Positions 17,826 through 26,982 are shown, counted from the stretch's first letter. The stretch is 64,000 nucleotides of DNA from Mesobacillus jeotgali (GCF_002874535.1 NZ_CP025025.1:494001-558000); one strand, 5' to 3'. Numbers and translations: made by a program. The notes: a model not told the origin generated them from the sequence alone.

Positions 17826-18473
17826 ATGACAAACAATAACTTAGGAACCTGCAAGACTTGCGGAGAAGACATTGCCAAAGGTGTGAAGAAATGCCCTCAC
17901 TGCGGGAAAGACCAGCGCAGCTTTTTCGGGCGGCATAAGATTTTAAGTTTCATTGGTATATTGATTTTGGCGGGAATCATCGGTTCGGCTCTTGGCGGAG
18001 GAGAAGGGGGAAGTACAGAAGATAGCTCTGCTACAACAGCATCCGTACCGGTAAAAGAAGAAACAGTATATAAAGTGGGAGAAGCTATTCCAGCAGATAA
18101 AGTTGAAATCACTGTTACAAAGTTTGAAGAAAAAGACCAGGTTGGCAATGAATTCATCAACAAAGAGGTATCAGAAGGCGGTACGTTTGTTGCAATCCAA
18201 TACAAAATCAAGAACACTTCAAAGAAGCCGGTGGGGATGTTTGATTATCCTAATGTCCGTCTGGTAAATGAAGAAGGAACAGAGTTTGACGCCGATATTG
18301 ATGCATCTTCCAACTACGCAATTGAGACTAATGTCGACAATGCCAAGATTGCAAGCGACTTAAATCCTGGAATTACCGTTACAGATACAAAAGTGTTTGA
18401 AGTGTCGAAGGAAAGTTTTGCTGCAGGAAAATGGTTTATCAAGGTTGGCGACGAGAAAGTACAGTTGAAGTAA
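17826..18473 (+). CDS. Membrane-anchored zinc-ribbon protein with DUF4352 domain
   Basis: 215 residues. The N-terminus is a four-Cys zinc ribbon (CKTCGEDIAKGVKKCPHCGK). One membrane helix follows at about 38-57 (ILSFIGILILAGIIGSALGG), then a low-complexity linker and an extracellular immunoglobulin-like DUF4352 domain from about residue 80 to the end. The topology puts the zinc ribbon in the cytoplasm. Close to the VWA gene with AGGAGG between, so probably one operon. Function unknown. Confidence 0.85.
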   Translation: MTNNNLGTCKTCGEDIAKGVKKCPHCGKDQRSFFGRHKILSFIGILILAGIIGSALGGGEGGSTEDSSATTASVPVKEETVYKVGEAIPADKVEITVTKFEEKDQVGNEFINKEVSEGGTFVAIQYKIKNTSKKPVGMFDYPNVRLVNEEGTEFDADIDASSNYAIETNVDNAKIASDLNPGITVTDTKVFEVSKESFAAGKWFIKVGDEKVQLK

Positions 18474-18478
18474 CAGGT

Positions 18479-18508
18479 CGAACCCGGAGGATTTCCGGGT
18501 TTCTTTAT
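18479..18508 (+). terminator. Rho-independent terminator after the zinc-ribbon gene
   Basis: GAACCCGGA / TCCGGGTTTC stem-loop followed by a T-rich tract. Confidence 0.85.
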
Positions 18509-18728
18509 TTTCCTTTCGATTTGACATTTCCCGGACATAAAAGATTTTCAAGAAATCAATGATATAGGTTGAAACCCAGCAATTTCGTCCGATTAAAGCT
18601 TATCTAATTTTTTTCATTTTTTTCTCTTCTGACATTTTGCTGACATATTCACCCTGTAAATTATGAGTATAAGGTTCATGTCCATCTTGAACCTGAAAAA
18701 TAGAATGGTTTGTAGGAGGATGTCAGAT

Positions 18729-19802
18729 ATGAAGAAGAAATCAGTTATTGGATTCACGATTGCAGGCGTATTATTGCTTGGAGGGTATGCAACTACTTCG
18801 CTGGCTAATGATGATGGTACGACGAGCTCAGCTGCCGCCACTGTTAAAGGTTTTTTCGGTAAAGGATTTGGTCATAAGGGATATTACAGAGGCAACTCAG
18901 AGGCACTGATCGAAAAGGCAAAAGAACTTGGAATCAGCACATCAGGTAAAGACGCTCAAACCTTGATGGGTGAAATTCGTGAAGCTACACTTAAAAATGA
19001 AGCAAAAGAACTCGGAATCAAGACAGACGGCAAGGATGTCACAACGCTGGCTGAGGAAGTCCAGCTGGCCAACCTTAAGGAGAGAGCGAAGGATTTGGGC
19101 ATCTCGACCGATGGCAAGGATGCAGCCGCACTTCACGATGCTATCCGTTTAGAGAACCTTAGGGAAAAGGCGAAAGAACTTGGCGTCTCAACAGACAACA
19201 AGGATGCTCAGACTCTAATGGAGGAAATCCGCACAGCGAACTTGAATAAAAAAGCAAAGGAGCTTGGTGTCTCCACTGAGGGTAAAGACCTGCAGACACT
19301 GCAGCAGGAAGTTCATACTGCTTATATAAACCAGGAGGCTAAGAAGTATGGAATTACATTAGATGGCAAGGATATCCGAGACATTTCTCAGGAAGTCCAA
19401 TCTGCAAAAGTAAAAGCAGACGCAAAAGAGCTGAACATCACGATTGACGGGAAAACAATCGGTGAAATCGCCCAGGAAGTACAGGAAATGAAAGTCGTGA
19501 ACCTTGCGAACGAACTTGGAATATCGACTGCAGATAAAGATACCCGCGAACTAATGGAAGAGATTCGAGACAAAGATGCTGACAAGCTTGACGAGCTGTT
19601 TGAAGATGGATTCGGACGCCATGGAATGGGATTTGGACATGGCGCAGGTTTCGGAAAGGGCAATGGCTTTGGAAATGGTGAAGGCTTTGGAAAAGGCAGT
19701 GGTTTTGGACATGGAGGCAAAGGCGGAATGGGAAAAGGAGGTTTCGGCGGTGAAGGCGGCCGTGGCGGCATGCACCATAACGGCGGTGGACAAGGCTTTT
19801 AA
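18729..19802 (+). CDS. Secreted protein with eight 28-residue repeats and a Gly/His-rich tail
   Basis: 357 residues from the ATG at 18729 (AGGAGG upstream). A signal peptide covers about residues 1-26 (KKKSVIGFTIAGVLLLGGYA). Residues 64-287 are eight back-to-back units of exactly 28 residues, consensus AKELGISTDGKDxxTLxEEIxxAxLKE. The tail from about 295 consists of GFGKGxGFGxG repeats with several His and Met residues, ending in a GGGQGF-like stretch. The LGIST-GKD-xxL-xEEI core weakly resembles HeH/SAP-type helix-extended-loop-helix units. No enzyme motif is present. It is followed by a two-component system and may be its target or signal partner. Unrecognised family. Confidence 0.85.
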   Translation: MKKKSVIGFTIAGVLLLGGYATTSLANDDGTTSSAAATVKGFFGKGFGHKGYYRGNSEALIEKAKELGISTSGKDAQTLMGEIREATLKNEAKELGIKTDGKDVTTLAEEVQLANLKERAKDLGISTDGKDAAALHDAIRLENLREKAKELGVSTDNKDAQTLMEEIRTANLNKKAKELGVSTEGKDLQTLQQEVHTAYINQEAKKYGITLDGKDIRDISQEVQSAKVKADAKELNITIDGKTIGEIAQEVQEMKVVNLANELGISTADKDTRELMEEIRDKDADKLDELFEDGFGRHGMGFGHGAGFGKGNGFGNGEGFGKGSGFGHGGKGGMGKGGFGGEGGRGGMHHNGGGQGF

Positions 19803-19820
19803 TGTAAAATAATATACTTG

Positions 19821-19848
19821 ATCCCCCGGTATCTAGCGGGGGATTTTT
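19821..19848 (+). terminator. Rho-independent terminator after the repeat protein gene
   Basis: ATCCCCC-ggtatctagc-GGGGGAT followed by TTTTCTT. Confidence 0.88.
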
Positions 19849-19929
19849 CTTGTAAAATAAGGAGTAGAAAATGAACCGGAATGACGGGCTCCAGAGTGAA
19901 AGCTTTCTAGTAGGATGGGAGAGGCGATT

Positions 19930-20616
19930 ATGAAGACCATTTTAATCGTAGAAGATGAACAAACGATCTCAAGAGTGCTGGCAGTTTACCTCAAACATGA
20001 AGGCTATGAGGTTGTACAGGCATTCGATGGTCGTGAAGGGCTAAAATTATTTACTGAGTGCAAGCCGAATCTTGTTCTGCTGGATGTGATGCTTCCGGAA
20101 ATGGACGGCTGGGAAGTTCTAAAAGAAATTCGTCAAATCAGCCCATGTCCGGTCATCATGCTGACTGCCCTTGGGGACATTGATTATCGTTTGAAAGGGC
20201 TGAACCAGGGAGCAGACGATTATATTTCCAAGCCTTTTATTGGTGAAGAAGTGGTTGCAAGGGTAAATGCCGTACTTCGCCGTTCTTCCCAAGTTCTCGA
20301 AACGGAAAACATGAAACAGTTTGGCAGTCTGAAAATCAACATGGATTCCCATGTTGTCACGGTCGCTGGCGAGAAAGTCGTCTTAACTCCCAAAGACCTA
20401 AGTTTGCTGATTTATTTAGCGGAAAGGCCAAATCGGACATTTACCCGAGAAGACTTGATCGAAAGTGTATGGGGAATGGATTATGACGGAAGTGACCGTG
20501 CAGTGGACTTATCGATAAAAAGAATCCGCCAATCCCTGGCGGAGTGGCCCGCGTCACAGGGAGAGATCACGACATTAAGAGGAATGGGGTATCAGTTCAG
20601 TGTTTACGAAAAATAA
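19930..20616 (+). CDS. OmpR/PhoB-family response regulator
   Basis: 228 residues from the ATG at 19930 (GGGAGAGG site). The receiver domain has the acidic pair EDE near residue 9, phospho-acceptor Asp52 (VLLDVMLPEMDGWEV), Thr in MLTALGD and Lys in YISKPF. The C-terminal winged helix (about 130-228) has the OmpR-type DNA-binding pattern (DRAVDLSIKRIRQSL). It overlaps the histidine kinase gene by 17 bases, so the two are translationally coupled. Likely targets are local, including the repeat protein just upstream. Confidence 0.94.
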   Translation: MKTILIVEDEQTISRVLAVYLKHEGYEVVQAFDGREGLKLFTECKPNLVLLDVMLPEMDGWEVLKEIRQISPCPVIMLTALGDIDYRLKGLNQGADDYISKPFIGEEVVARVNAVLRRSSQVLETENMKQFGSLKINMDSHVVTVAGEKVVLTPKDLSLLIYLAERPNRTFTREDLIESVWGMDYDGSDRAVDLSIKRIRQSLAEWPASQGEITTLRGMGYQFSVYEK

Positions 20617-22009
20617 AAAGCACGTGACATTGTTGAGATATTGGACAACCAGATATCTGCTAACCCTGGTTGTCGGGCTTCTTTTGCTCGGTGCGGGATC
20701 GGTGTGGTGGATCAAGGAAAAGACGCTGGAAAACCGATTGAAGTTAATGGGGTATATGGCGGTAGAAACTGCCGACCGGGTCGAACAGTCCAATAATTTC
20801 GGCGGTTTTGACCGTAGAATGGAAGACCGGACAAGATTTTTCGAAATGGAAAATCAGCCTCTGCTTTTCATTACTGATATGGAAGGAAATGTTCTGAATA
20901 CGGGTCCGATGCATGGAGGAGGCGGTCCGCGCCATATATCAAAAAATGTTCCCACAGAAGTAATTGCAAGTGAGGATTCAATTAAGAAACTCACAGAAAA
21001 TGGAACAGATATTTACGCTGTTAAAGCGTCAATCACCATCAATGATATTCAAGCCGGCTGGGTAGTTGTGATGCAAAATGCTGATGAATTGACTAACATC
21101 GACCAGGAATACCGTTTGCTGCTCATTTTACTATTGGGACTGGGCTTGCTTGGCTGGATCGTTATTTATCTTCTCACCAAAAGAATCCTGAAACCAATCC
21201 AGGATGTAGCGGCGGCAGCGGCACAGGTGCGTGAAGGGGATTATGACATCAAGCTTGATTCGGGACAGAAGGAACTTGAAATATACGAACTGGTTACTTC
21301 CTTTAAAGAAATGACCAGCCGACTGACCCAGCTCGAGCAAATGCGTGCTGAATTGCTGGCTGGAGTGACGCATGATTTGAAAACACCGGTCACCTCAATT
21401 AGCGGTCTTGTCCAGGCTGTCCGGGACGGAATCGTAACAGGAGAGGAACGCCAGGAATTTCTCGACATCACGCTAAAAGAAATCAATAGATTGCAAACAA
21501 TGATTTCTGATTTGCTGGACTTCAATTCACTGGCAGCAGGTGCCTTCACGATCCGTACAGAGAATTGTGATATGAATAAACTCGTTGAGGATATCGGGAG
21601 GCAGTGGCAGGTCACGCAAAATGAACACGTTGACTTAAAGGTCATCACGCCTGACGATACCATACATGCTATGACTGATCCATTACGATTGCAGCAAATC
21701 TTGATAAACCTATTGAATAACTCCTATCAGGCGATCGGCCATGAAGGAACAATATCCCTCATTCTTTCAGAGGGAAGAATTGATGTAAAAGATACAGGTT
21801 CAGGGATACCAGACGAAGAGCAATCACTGGTATTTGAACGTTTCTTCCGGGGTGAGAAGAAAAAGCTCAAGGTAAGAGGTCTTGGACTTGGACTTCCTTT
21901 TAGCAAAATGCTTGCTCGGTCCCTGGGTGCCGACTTGATTTTAAAGGAGAGCAGTCAACAGGGAACGACATTCTCCATCGTTTGGGACAAAACAGGGCTG
22001 CCATCCTAG
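20600..22009 (+). CDS. Sensor histidine kinase
   Basis: 469 residues from a GTG overlapping the regulator gene. The first membrane helix lies at about 17-36, then an extracellular sensor region of about 135 residues, a second helix at about 174-194 and a HAMP linker. The dimerisation/phospho-acceptor helix has His258 (LLAGVTHDLKTPVTSISGL), and the ATPase domain has the N box (LINLLNNSYQ), DTGSGIP and GLGLGLPFSK. The sensor segment shows no known ligand domain but includes Gly/His-rich MHGGGGPRHI. This is notable beside a Gly/His-rich secreted protein. Confidence 0.94.
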   Translation: MFTKNKKHVTLLRYWTTRYLLTLVVGLLLLGAGSVWWIKEKTLENRLKLMGYMAVETADRVEQSNNFGGFDRRMEDRTRFFEMENQPLLFITDMEGNVLNTGPMHGGGGPRHISKNVPTEVIASEDSIKKLTENGTDIYAVKASITINDIQAGWVVVMQNADELTNIDQEYRLLLILLLGLGLLGWIVIYLLTKRILKPIQDVAAAAAQVREGDYDIKLDSGQKELEIYELVTSFKEMTSRLTQLEQMRAELLAGVTHDLKTPVTSISGLVQAVRDGIVTGEERQEFLDITLKEINRLQTMISDLLDFNSLAAGAFTIRTENCDMNKLVEDIGRQWQVTQNEHVDLKVITPDDTIHAMTDPLRLQQILINLLNNSYQAIGHEGTISLILSEGRIDVKDTGSGIPDEEQSLVFERFFRGEKKKLKVRGLGLGLPFSKMLARSLGADLILKESSQQGTTFSIVWDKTGLPS

Positions 22010-22017
22010 GCAGCCCT
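21990..22017. terminator. Terminator between convergent kinase and GIY-YIG genes
   Basis: GGGCTGCC-atccta-GGCAGCCC. The kinase stop codon lies in the loop region. The T-rich side (GTTTTGT) is on the minus strand, so it mainly serves the GIY-YIG gene. Confidence 0.75.
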
Positions 22018-23087
22018 TACATCTCTATTAATTCTTTTAAAGTATTGTCTAGCCTCTCATAGCTGCCGCCAATAATCAGCCAATCATCGGGAATGACGGT
22101 GAATCTGCTGTTGCTTCCACTTAAATAACTGTAGATGATCTGTGCTTCATCGATCTCTGCTTTGCCAATAATGAGTGATTTCCCGCTAGCGTTCTCTTGA
22201 AAAGAGGTCAAAATGCTTGTCCTGATTTGTTCTAAATGCTGCTCAATCATCTCCAGAGAATATTTCTGACTGAAAATGACCTTATGTCCCTTAATGAAAA
22301 AAAGCTTCAATGTATTCTCCATTAATCGCTCGATAGCCACAATGTTTTGACTGTTTTCGGTAAATTGAACCACTGTTTCTTTATATAAAAGGACGGAAAA
22401 GGACTTAATATAATTCCTGATTTTTGATGCGGTCTCAAATTGAAGTTCACTGGCAGCGTGCTGCATCTTATCTCTTAATTCATCAATGACCCCTGAATCT
22501 TCCCCTTTAAGCAATGAAATGAAAGTGTCCACCACCTCATTGTACTGTTTGACAGCATTTCCTCCCAAACACAATCCATTGCACTGACCAAGAAAGTAAT
22601 TCAAGCATGGAGACCCTTTAAGGGGCTGGAGGCAGTTTATTTTAAAATACTCCTCCATATCTTCTATAGCTTTCCTTACATAAATTGGGCTTGTGTACGG
22701 ACCGAAGTACATGACTCCGTCCTTATCTGTTTTATTTTGTGTAATGGAGATTTTTCGATATGGCCCCTCCATGTCAATTTGGATATATGAATAAGAGAGA
22801 TGACTTTTCATTTTTTTATTGAAAAGAGGTTTTAATTCTTTGATCAGCTGACATTCAAGCAAGAAAGCCTCAAATTCTGTATCAGTAAGGATATAGTCAA
22901 AATCGTGGATGTTTGCGACCAATTTCCTGATTTTTTGAGGGTGGGCTGCTGATTTATGAAAATAGGATTGCACCCGTTTCTTAAGAGTTTTCGCTTTTCC
23001 AACATAGATGATTGTTCCTGTTAGATCCTTCATCAGGTATACACCGGGTGTCAAAGGAAGGCTGTTGATTTTATCTCTTAATTTCAT
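22017..23087 (-). CDS. GIY-YIG nuclease, Cho/UvrC N-terminal-like
   Basis: 356 residues from the ATG at 23087 (AAGGAGAGCG site). An in-frame ATG at 23168 lacks a site. Residues about 15-95 form a UvrC-type GIY-YIG domain (PGVYLMKD, IIYVGKAKTLKKRVQSYF). Next comes the Cys-rich UvrC segment (CLQPLKGSPCLNYFLGQCNG, then LCLGG) and a UVR motif around 205-240. The RNase H-like second nuclease domain and HhH repeats of full UvrC (about 590 residues) are absent. The layout matches Cho-like or UvrC-like proteins that make only the 3' incision in nucleotide excision repair. Not a frameshifted uvrC, because no remnant follows. Confidence 0.86.
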   Translation of the reverse strand: MKLRDKINSLPLTPGVYLMKDLTGTIIYVGKAKTLKKRVQSYFHKSAAHPQKIRKLVANIHDFDYILTDTEFEAFLLECQLIKELKPLFNKKMKSHLSYSYIQIDMEGPYRKISITQNKTDKDGVMYFGPYTSPIYVRKAIEDMEEYFKINCLQPLKGSPCLNYFLGQCNGLCLGGNAVKQYNEVVDTFISLLKGEDSGVIDELRDKMQHAASELQFETASKIRNYIKSFSVLLYKETVVQFTENSQNIVAIERLMENTLKLFFIKGHKVIFSQKYSLEMIEQHLEQIRTSILTSFQENASGKSLIIGKAEIDEAQIIYSYLSGSNSRFTVIPDDWLIIGGSYERLDNTLKELIEM

Positions 23088-23435
23088 TTCGCTCTCCTTC
23101 CAGTTCGTTTTTAAAATTGACTTGATTGTATTCTCCTTTGGAATTATTAACGAGAAGATGTGTTGCACCAGGAGATCACGAAGCGAAACATAAAATCAGG
23201 AATGGGTATCAAAATTATGAATCCTTATATCTCTCCATATTTTAGCATGAATGAGGATTTAAGCTGTTTATCCATACAAAATCCTTGCTTAAGTCCGAAT
23301 GTTTCCGCTTTCATTCACTATCTCGCCCGTATGCTCCCGAATTGGCCCGATATCCTTGAATCTGATTCTGAGGATGTTACTATAAGTAACGTTGATAAAA
23401 AACGAACGGAAATAAAAATTTTGAGGTGAATGCGG
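23088..23435. other. Intergenic region upstream of proC with possible small ORF
   Basis: 348 bases. A plus-strand frame from ATG 23219 to 23429 could encode 70 residues but has only a weak GGAATGGG site and no recognisable domain, so I do not call it a gene. A 15-bp palindrome GTTAC-TATAA-GTAAC at 23376-23390, about 45 bases before proC, may be its operator or promoter element. Confidence 0.4.
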
Positions 23436-24278
23436 TTGTTAAAACATAAAAAAGTAGCATTTTTAGGTGCAGGATCGATGGCGGAAGCAATGATTTCAGG
23501 TGTGGTCAAATCAGGCAAGATGCGTGCGGAAAATGTTTATGTGACGAACAAGAGCAATGCAGCGAAATTGGAGCGTCTGGAATCCAGATACGGAATCAAT
23601 GCGATGCCTCAGGATGAATTGCCTTATGCAGATATAGATATGTTTATTTTAGCGATGAAGCCAAAAGGAGCTGCGGGAGCTCTTGAAGCTTTGAAGGATA
23701 AATTAGTCCCTGGCCAGGTGGTTGTGTCGGTTCTGGCAGGCATTTCAACAGGTTTCATGGAAGATAACCTTAAAGATGGCCAGCAGGTTGTCCGTGTCAT
23801 GCCGAACACATCAAGCATGATCCAGGAATCAGCCACTGCCATTTCACCGGGGATACACACAACGAATGAAAACATCGAGGATGTAAAAGAACTATTAAGC
23901 AGCATGGGAAAAGTGTTCCTGATTGAAGAAGACCAGATGGATATCTTCACAGGCCTTGCCGGAAGCGGACCTGCGTATTTTTACTACTTGATGGAGCACA
24001 TGGAGAATGTCGGCAGGGAAAACGGAATGGACGAAAAAATGGCCCGTGAAATCATTGCCCAGACAATTCTTGGTGCAGCAAAAATGATCATCGAAAAGGA
24101 CGAAACACCAGAGGTCCTCAGGAAAAATGTGACCTCTCCAAACGGAACGACAGCATCAGGTTTGAATGCGTTAAGAAAGTACAATGGCGGAACGGCAATC
24201 TCCCAGGCAGTCAACCATGCTGCGAACCGTTCAAAAGAAATCAATCGAGAGCTTGAAGGTGTTCTTGTTCCGTCTTAA
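23436..24278 (+). CDS. proC: Pyrroline-5-carboxylate reductase
   Basis: 280 residues from a TTG at 23436, which is well spaced from GAGGTG. The ATG at 23430 is nearly adjacent to that site. The N-terminal Rossmann loop is FLGAGSMAEAMISG. VRVMPNTSS and the C-terminal active-site helix (AGSGPAYFYYLMEHM, then TSPNGTTASGLNAL) are diagnostic for ProC. It reduces pyrroline-5-carboxylate to proline with NAD(P)H, the last step of proline synthesis. Bacillus often has several isoenzymes (ProI, ProH, ProG), so the exact orthologue is not fixed. Confidence 0.94.
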   Translation: MLKHKKVAFLGAGSMAEAMISGVVKSGKMRAENVYVTNKSNAAKLERLESRYGINAMPQDELPYADIDMFILAMKPKGAAGALEALKDKLVPGQVVVSVLAGISTGFMEDNLKDGQQVVRVMPNTSSMIQESATAISPGIHTTNENIEDVKELLSSMGKVFLIEEDQMDIFTGLAGSGPAYFYYLMEHMENVGRENGMDEKMAREIIAQTILGAAKMIIEKDETPEVLRKNVTSPNGTTASGLNALRKYNGGTAISQAVNHAANRSKEINRELEGVLVPS

Positions 24279-24286
24279 GAAAGAGA

Positions 24287-24319
24287 AAGCTCCCGGCACA
24301 AAAGCCGGGAGCTTGTTTA
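24287..24319. terminator. Bidirectional terminator between convergent proC and membrane gene
   Basis: AAGCTCCCGGC-acaaaa-GCCGGGAGCTT, an 11-bp perfect stem followed by GTTT. It reaches the stop codon of the minus-strand gene. Confidence 0.9.
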
Positions 24320-24793
24320 CATATATAATCGATAGCCTCGCATTTTTTCGAAAAGGTACTGGAATCCATACAACAAGTAAGCTTTGTAGTGGAGATAGAG
24401 GAAGAACTGAAAATTGTTCAATTTGTTCAGTCTTACAATTTTTACTTTCTTGAGTACATTAATGATAAGAAAAGCAAAAATTCCATCTGCTATTGCATTC
24501 AGCGTAACGAATTTTTTGAAATTCCCATACGAAATTTTCAGGAGCCACATTGAAAGCGGCATGTAAGGCCCTATGCTAAATGGAAGTTCATCTCGCAAGA
24601 AAGACTTTCGTTTATTGTAAAACTTCCACCAGTTCCGTTTGTGGCCATACATATGGTTGATGATTTCAAAAACGATGATAAACACTCCCGCAAAGCAGTA
24701 GCGTCTGAAGCTTCTTTTGCCAATGAATAATACCGTTAGCCATGGAACAAATATCAATACAAGATTGAAAAGGAAATGCCTCTTGGAAATCAC
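24317..24793 (-). CDS. Integral membrane protein of unknown function
   Basis: 158 residues from a GTG with GAGGTGAG upstream. Hydrophobic segments lie at about 7-25, 30-47, 78-95 and 103-118, separated by basic loops (HKRNWWKFYNKRKSF). The protein is rich in aromatic and basic residues. Similar small membrane proteins are common but uncharacterised in Bacillaceae, and I cannot assign a family. It stands alone. Confidence 0.75.
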   Translation of the reverse strand: MISKRHFLFNLVLIFVPWLTVLFIGKRSFRRYCFAGVFIIVFEIINHMYGHKRNWWKFYNKRKSFLRDELPFSIGPYMPLSMWLLKISYGNFKKFVTLNAIADGIFAFLIINVLKKVKIVRLNKLNNFQFFLYLHYKAYLLYGFQYLFEKMRGYRLYM

Positions 24794-24970
24794 CCGTTGT
24801 TCTCACCTCAACTACTTTCAATTCTTTCTATAAGCTGTCCATAATTTAGCAAAATTAACCGTGAATAAAAAACAAATACATGGATTTTCATCCACTAAAT
24901 TTTCGTAATTATTGAAAAAGTGACGCTCCTTGACATATAATCACTTGAAGATATTAAAGGAGATACTAAG

Positions 24971-26692
24971 ATGATACGGAGATTTTTTACTTATTACCGC
25001 CCTCATCGGCGGTTATTCATCATTGATTTTAGCAGCGCGGTGATTGTCGCCTTGCTTGAGCTTGCTTTTCCGCTCGCTGTGCAATGGTTCATTGATACCC
25101 TGCTGCCCGGCGGGAACTGGAATATGATTGTCAGTGTAAGCATTGGATTGTTGCTGTTGTACATCATCAGCACATTGCTTCAATTCATCGTCAATTACTG
25201 GGGCCATAAGCTTGGGATCAATATTGAGACGGACATGAGGCAGCAGCTGTTCCAGCATGTCCAGAAGCAATCGTTCCGCTTTTTCGATAATACGAAAACC
25301 GGGCACATCATGAGCCGGATCACCAATGACCTGTTTGATCTGGGCGAGCTCGCACACCACGGGCCGGAGGATTTATTCATCGCAGTGATGACCTTCGTCG
25401 GCGCGTTCTGGATTATGCTGACGATCAACGTCAATCTGGCATTGACTACGATGATCATCGTGCCATTCCTGATCTGGCTGATTACCTATTCCAACCTGAA
25501 GATGAATACAGCGTGGAAAAATATGTACACAGATATTGCCGATGTGAATGCCAGGGTTGAGGACAGCGTGTCAGGAGTCCGGGTGGTCCAGTCTTTTACA
25601 AATGAAGATTTTGAGATTGAGAGATTCACTAAGAATAACCGCAAGTTCCGACGTGCAAAGTTGACTGCCTATAAGGTGATGTCATTCAGTTCATCTGGCA
25701 TTTATATGCTGACAAGGCTGATTGTTCTTGTAGTCCTCGTGTATGGGGCGTGGCTAAGTTTTAGCGGAACTTTGAGTTATGGAGAATTGGTCGGGTTCGT
25801 CCTGTATGTGAACGTACTATTCAAGCCGATTGATAAAATCAGTGCGATTCTGGAGTTGTATCCTAAAGGAATGGCAGGTTTTAAACGGTTTACCGAGCTG
25901 ATGGACCAGAGTCCCGATGTTGTTGACCGGGAAGACGCGATTGAGGTCCCTGGTCTAAAAGGGAACATTGAATTTAAGGATGTTACCTTCAGCTATGATG
26001 AAAATAAACCGGTTTTAGAAGGAATAGATTTGAGAATCAATCATGGGGAAACGGTCGCGTTCGTTGGGCCTTCTGGTGCAGGGAAGACGACGATTTGTTC
26101 ATTGATTCCGCGCTTTTACGATGTGAACAGCGGTGCTATAACGATCGATGGCATCGATATTCGCGAGATGACGAAGAAATCACTGCGCTCGCAAATCGGA
26201 ATTGTCCAGCAGGATGTGTTCCTGTTTACCGGAACCTTGCGTGAGAATATTGCCTACGGTTCACTCGGGTCAACCCATGAGGATATCGTCAGAGCCGCCA
26301 GGCAGGCGCACTTGGAAGATTTCATCGCCGCCCTGCCTGATGGATATGAAACACAGATCGGTGAACGCGGACTGAAGCTGTCGGGAGGACAGAAACAGCG
26401 GATTGCGATTGCGCGTATGTTCCTGAAGAATCCGCCGATCCTGATTCTCGATGAAGCGACATCCGCACTTGATACCGAGACGGAAAGAATCATCCAAAAA
26501 GCTCTTGGAGAACTTTCTAAAAATAGAACAACGCTCGTCATCGCACACAGGCTGGCAACAATCAGAAGCGCCGACAGGATTGTCGTCGTGACTGAGGATG
26601 GAATTGCCGAAGAAGGCAGCCATGATGAGCTGATTGAACAGGGAGGCATCTTCGCCAACCTGCATAAAGTCCAGTTTGAAACTTCTGTATAG
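24971..26692 (+). CDS. ABC exporter, fused permease-ATPase
   Basis: 573 residues, a half-transporter that should work as a dimer. An N-terminal six-helix ABC membrane domain (about 15-310) is followed by an ATPase with Walker A GPSGAGKTT (about 366), Q-loop VQQDVFLF, signature LSGGQ (about 471), Walker B ILILDEATSALD and the H-loop AHRL. It belongs to the multidrug/lipid exporter class (B. subtilis YwjA-like by overall length and form). The substrate is unknown. Monocistronic, or with the small gene after it. Confidence 0.92.
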   Translation: MIRRFFTYYRPHRRLFIIDFSSAVIVALLELAFPLAVQWFIDTLLPGGNWNMIVSVSIGLLLLYIISTLLQFIVNYWGHKLGINIETDMRQQLFQHVQKQSFRFFDNTKTGHIMSRITNDLFDLGELAHHGPEDLFIAVMTFVGAFWIMLTINVNLALTTMIIVPFLIWLITYSNLKMNTAWKNMYTDIADVNARVEDSVSGVRVVQSFTNEDFEIERFTKNNRKFRRAKLTAYKVMSFSSSGIYMLTRLIVLVVLVYGAWLSFSGTLSYGELVGFVLYVNVLFKPIDKISAILELYPKGMAGFKRFTELMDQSPDVVDREDAIEVPGLKGNIEFKDVTFSYDENKPVLEGIDLRINHGETVAFVGPSGAGKTTICSLIPRFYDVNSGAITIDGIDIREMTKKSLRSQIGIVQQDVFLFTGTLRENIAYGSLGSTHEDIVRAARQAHLEDFIAALPDGYETQIGERGLKLSGGQKQRIAIARMFLKNPPILILDEATSALDTETERIIQKALGELSKNRTTLVIAHRLATIRSADRIVVVTEDGIAEEGSHDELIEQGGIFANLHKVQFETSV

Positions 26693-26760
26693 GGTTGGTT
26701 TATTTTTCCTGTATTTGCTATGATATAAGTAAAATCATGATAGATTTGGAGTGAAGTTCC

Positions 26761-26976
26761 ATGACAGGAACGATTACAATCATAATGGTGTTTTCGATCC
26801 CATTAGTCGCAATCGTTACAAGCCATTATCAAAGAGTAGCCAAAATCAAACACAGCATGATTAAAGACGAAATCGAGCTTGAAAGACTGAAACATGAGAA
26901 CTACCTGCTGGAAACGGAAAAGATGAAACTAGAACTTATGAAGCTCGAAAGTCCTCTGGACAAAAAAGTTTTATAG
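26761..26976 (+). CDS. Small membrane protein with coiled-coil tail
   Basis: 71 residues: one membrane helix (about 3-22) and a charged heptad-like helix (KDEIELERLKHENYLLETEK). The design recalls PspB-like or LapA-like small proteins, without a real family match. It has its own terminator. Function unknown. Confidence 0.72.
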   Translation: MTGTITIIMVFSIPLVAIVTSHYQRVAKIKHSMIKDEIELERLKHENYLLETEKMKLELMKLESPLDKKVL

Positions 26977-26982
26977 AATTTG

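Noticed and set aside
18532-18591. CGGAC ... GTCCG arms about 55 bases apart upstream of the repeat protein
   Set aside because: Resembles one unit of the 9960/31339 arrays, but a single pair in an AT-rich spacer could arise by chance.
23219-23429. Possible 70-residue gene upstream of proC
   Set aside because: Weak ribosome binding site, no domain, and a palindrome typical of regulatory DNA within it. Left as undecided in the intergenic entry.
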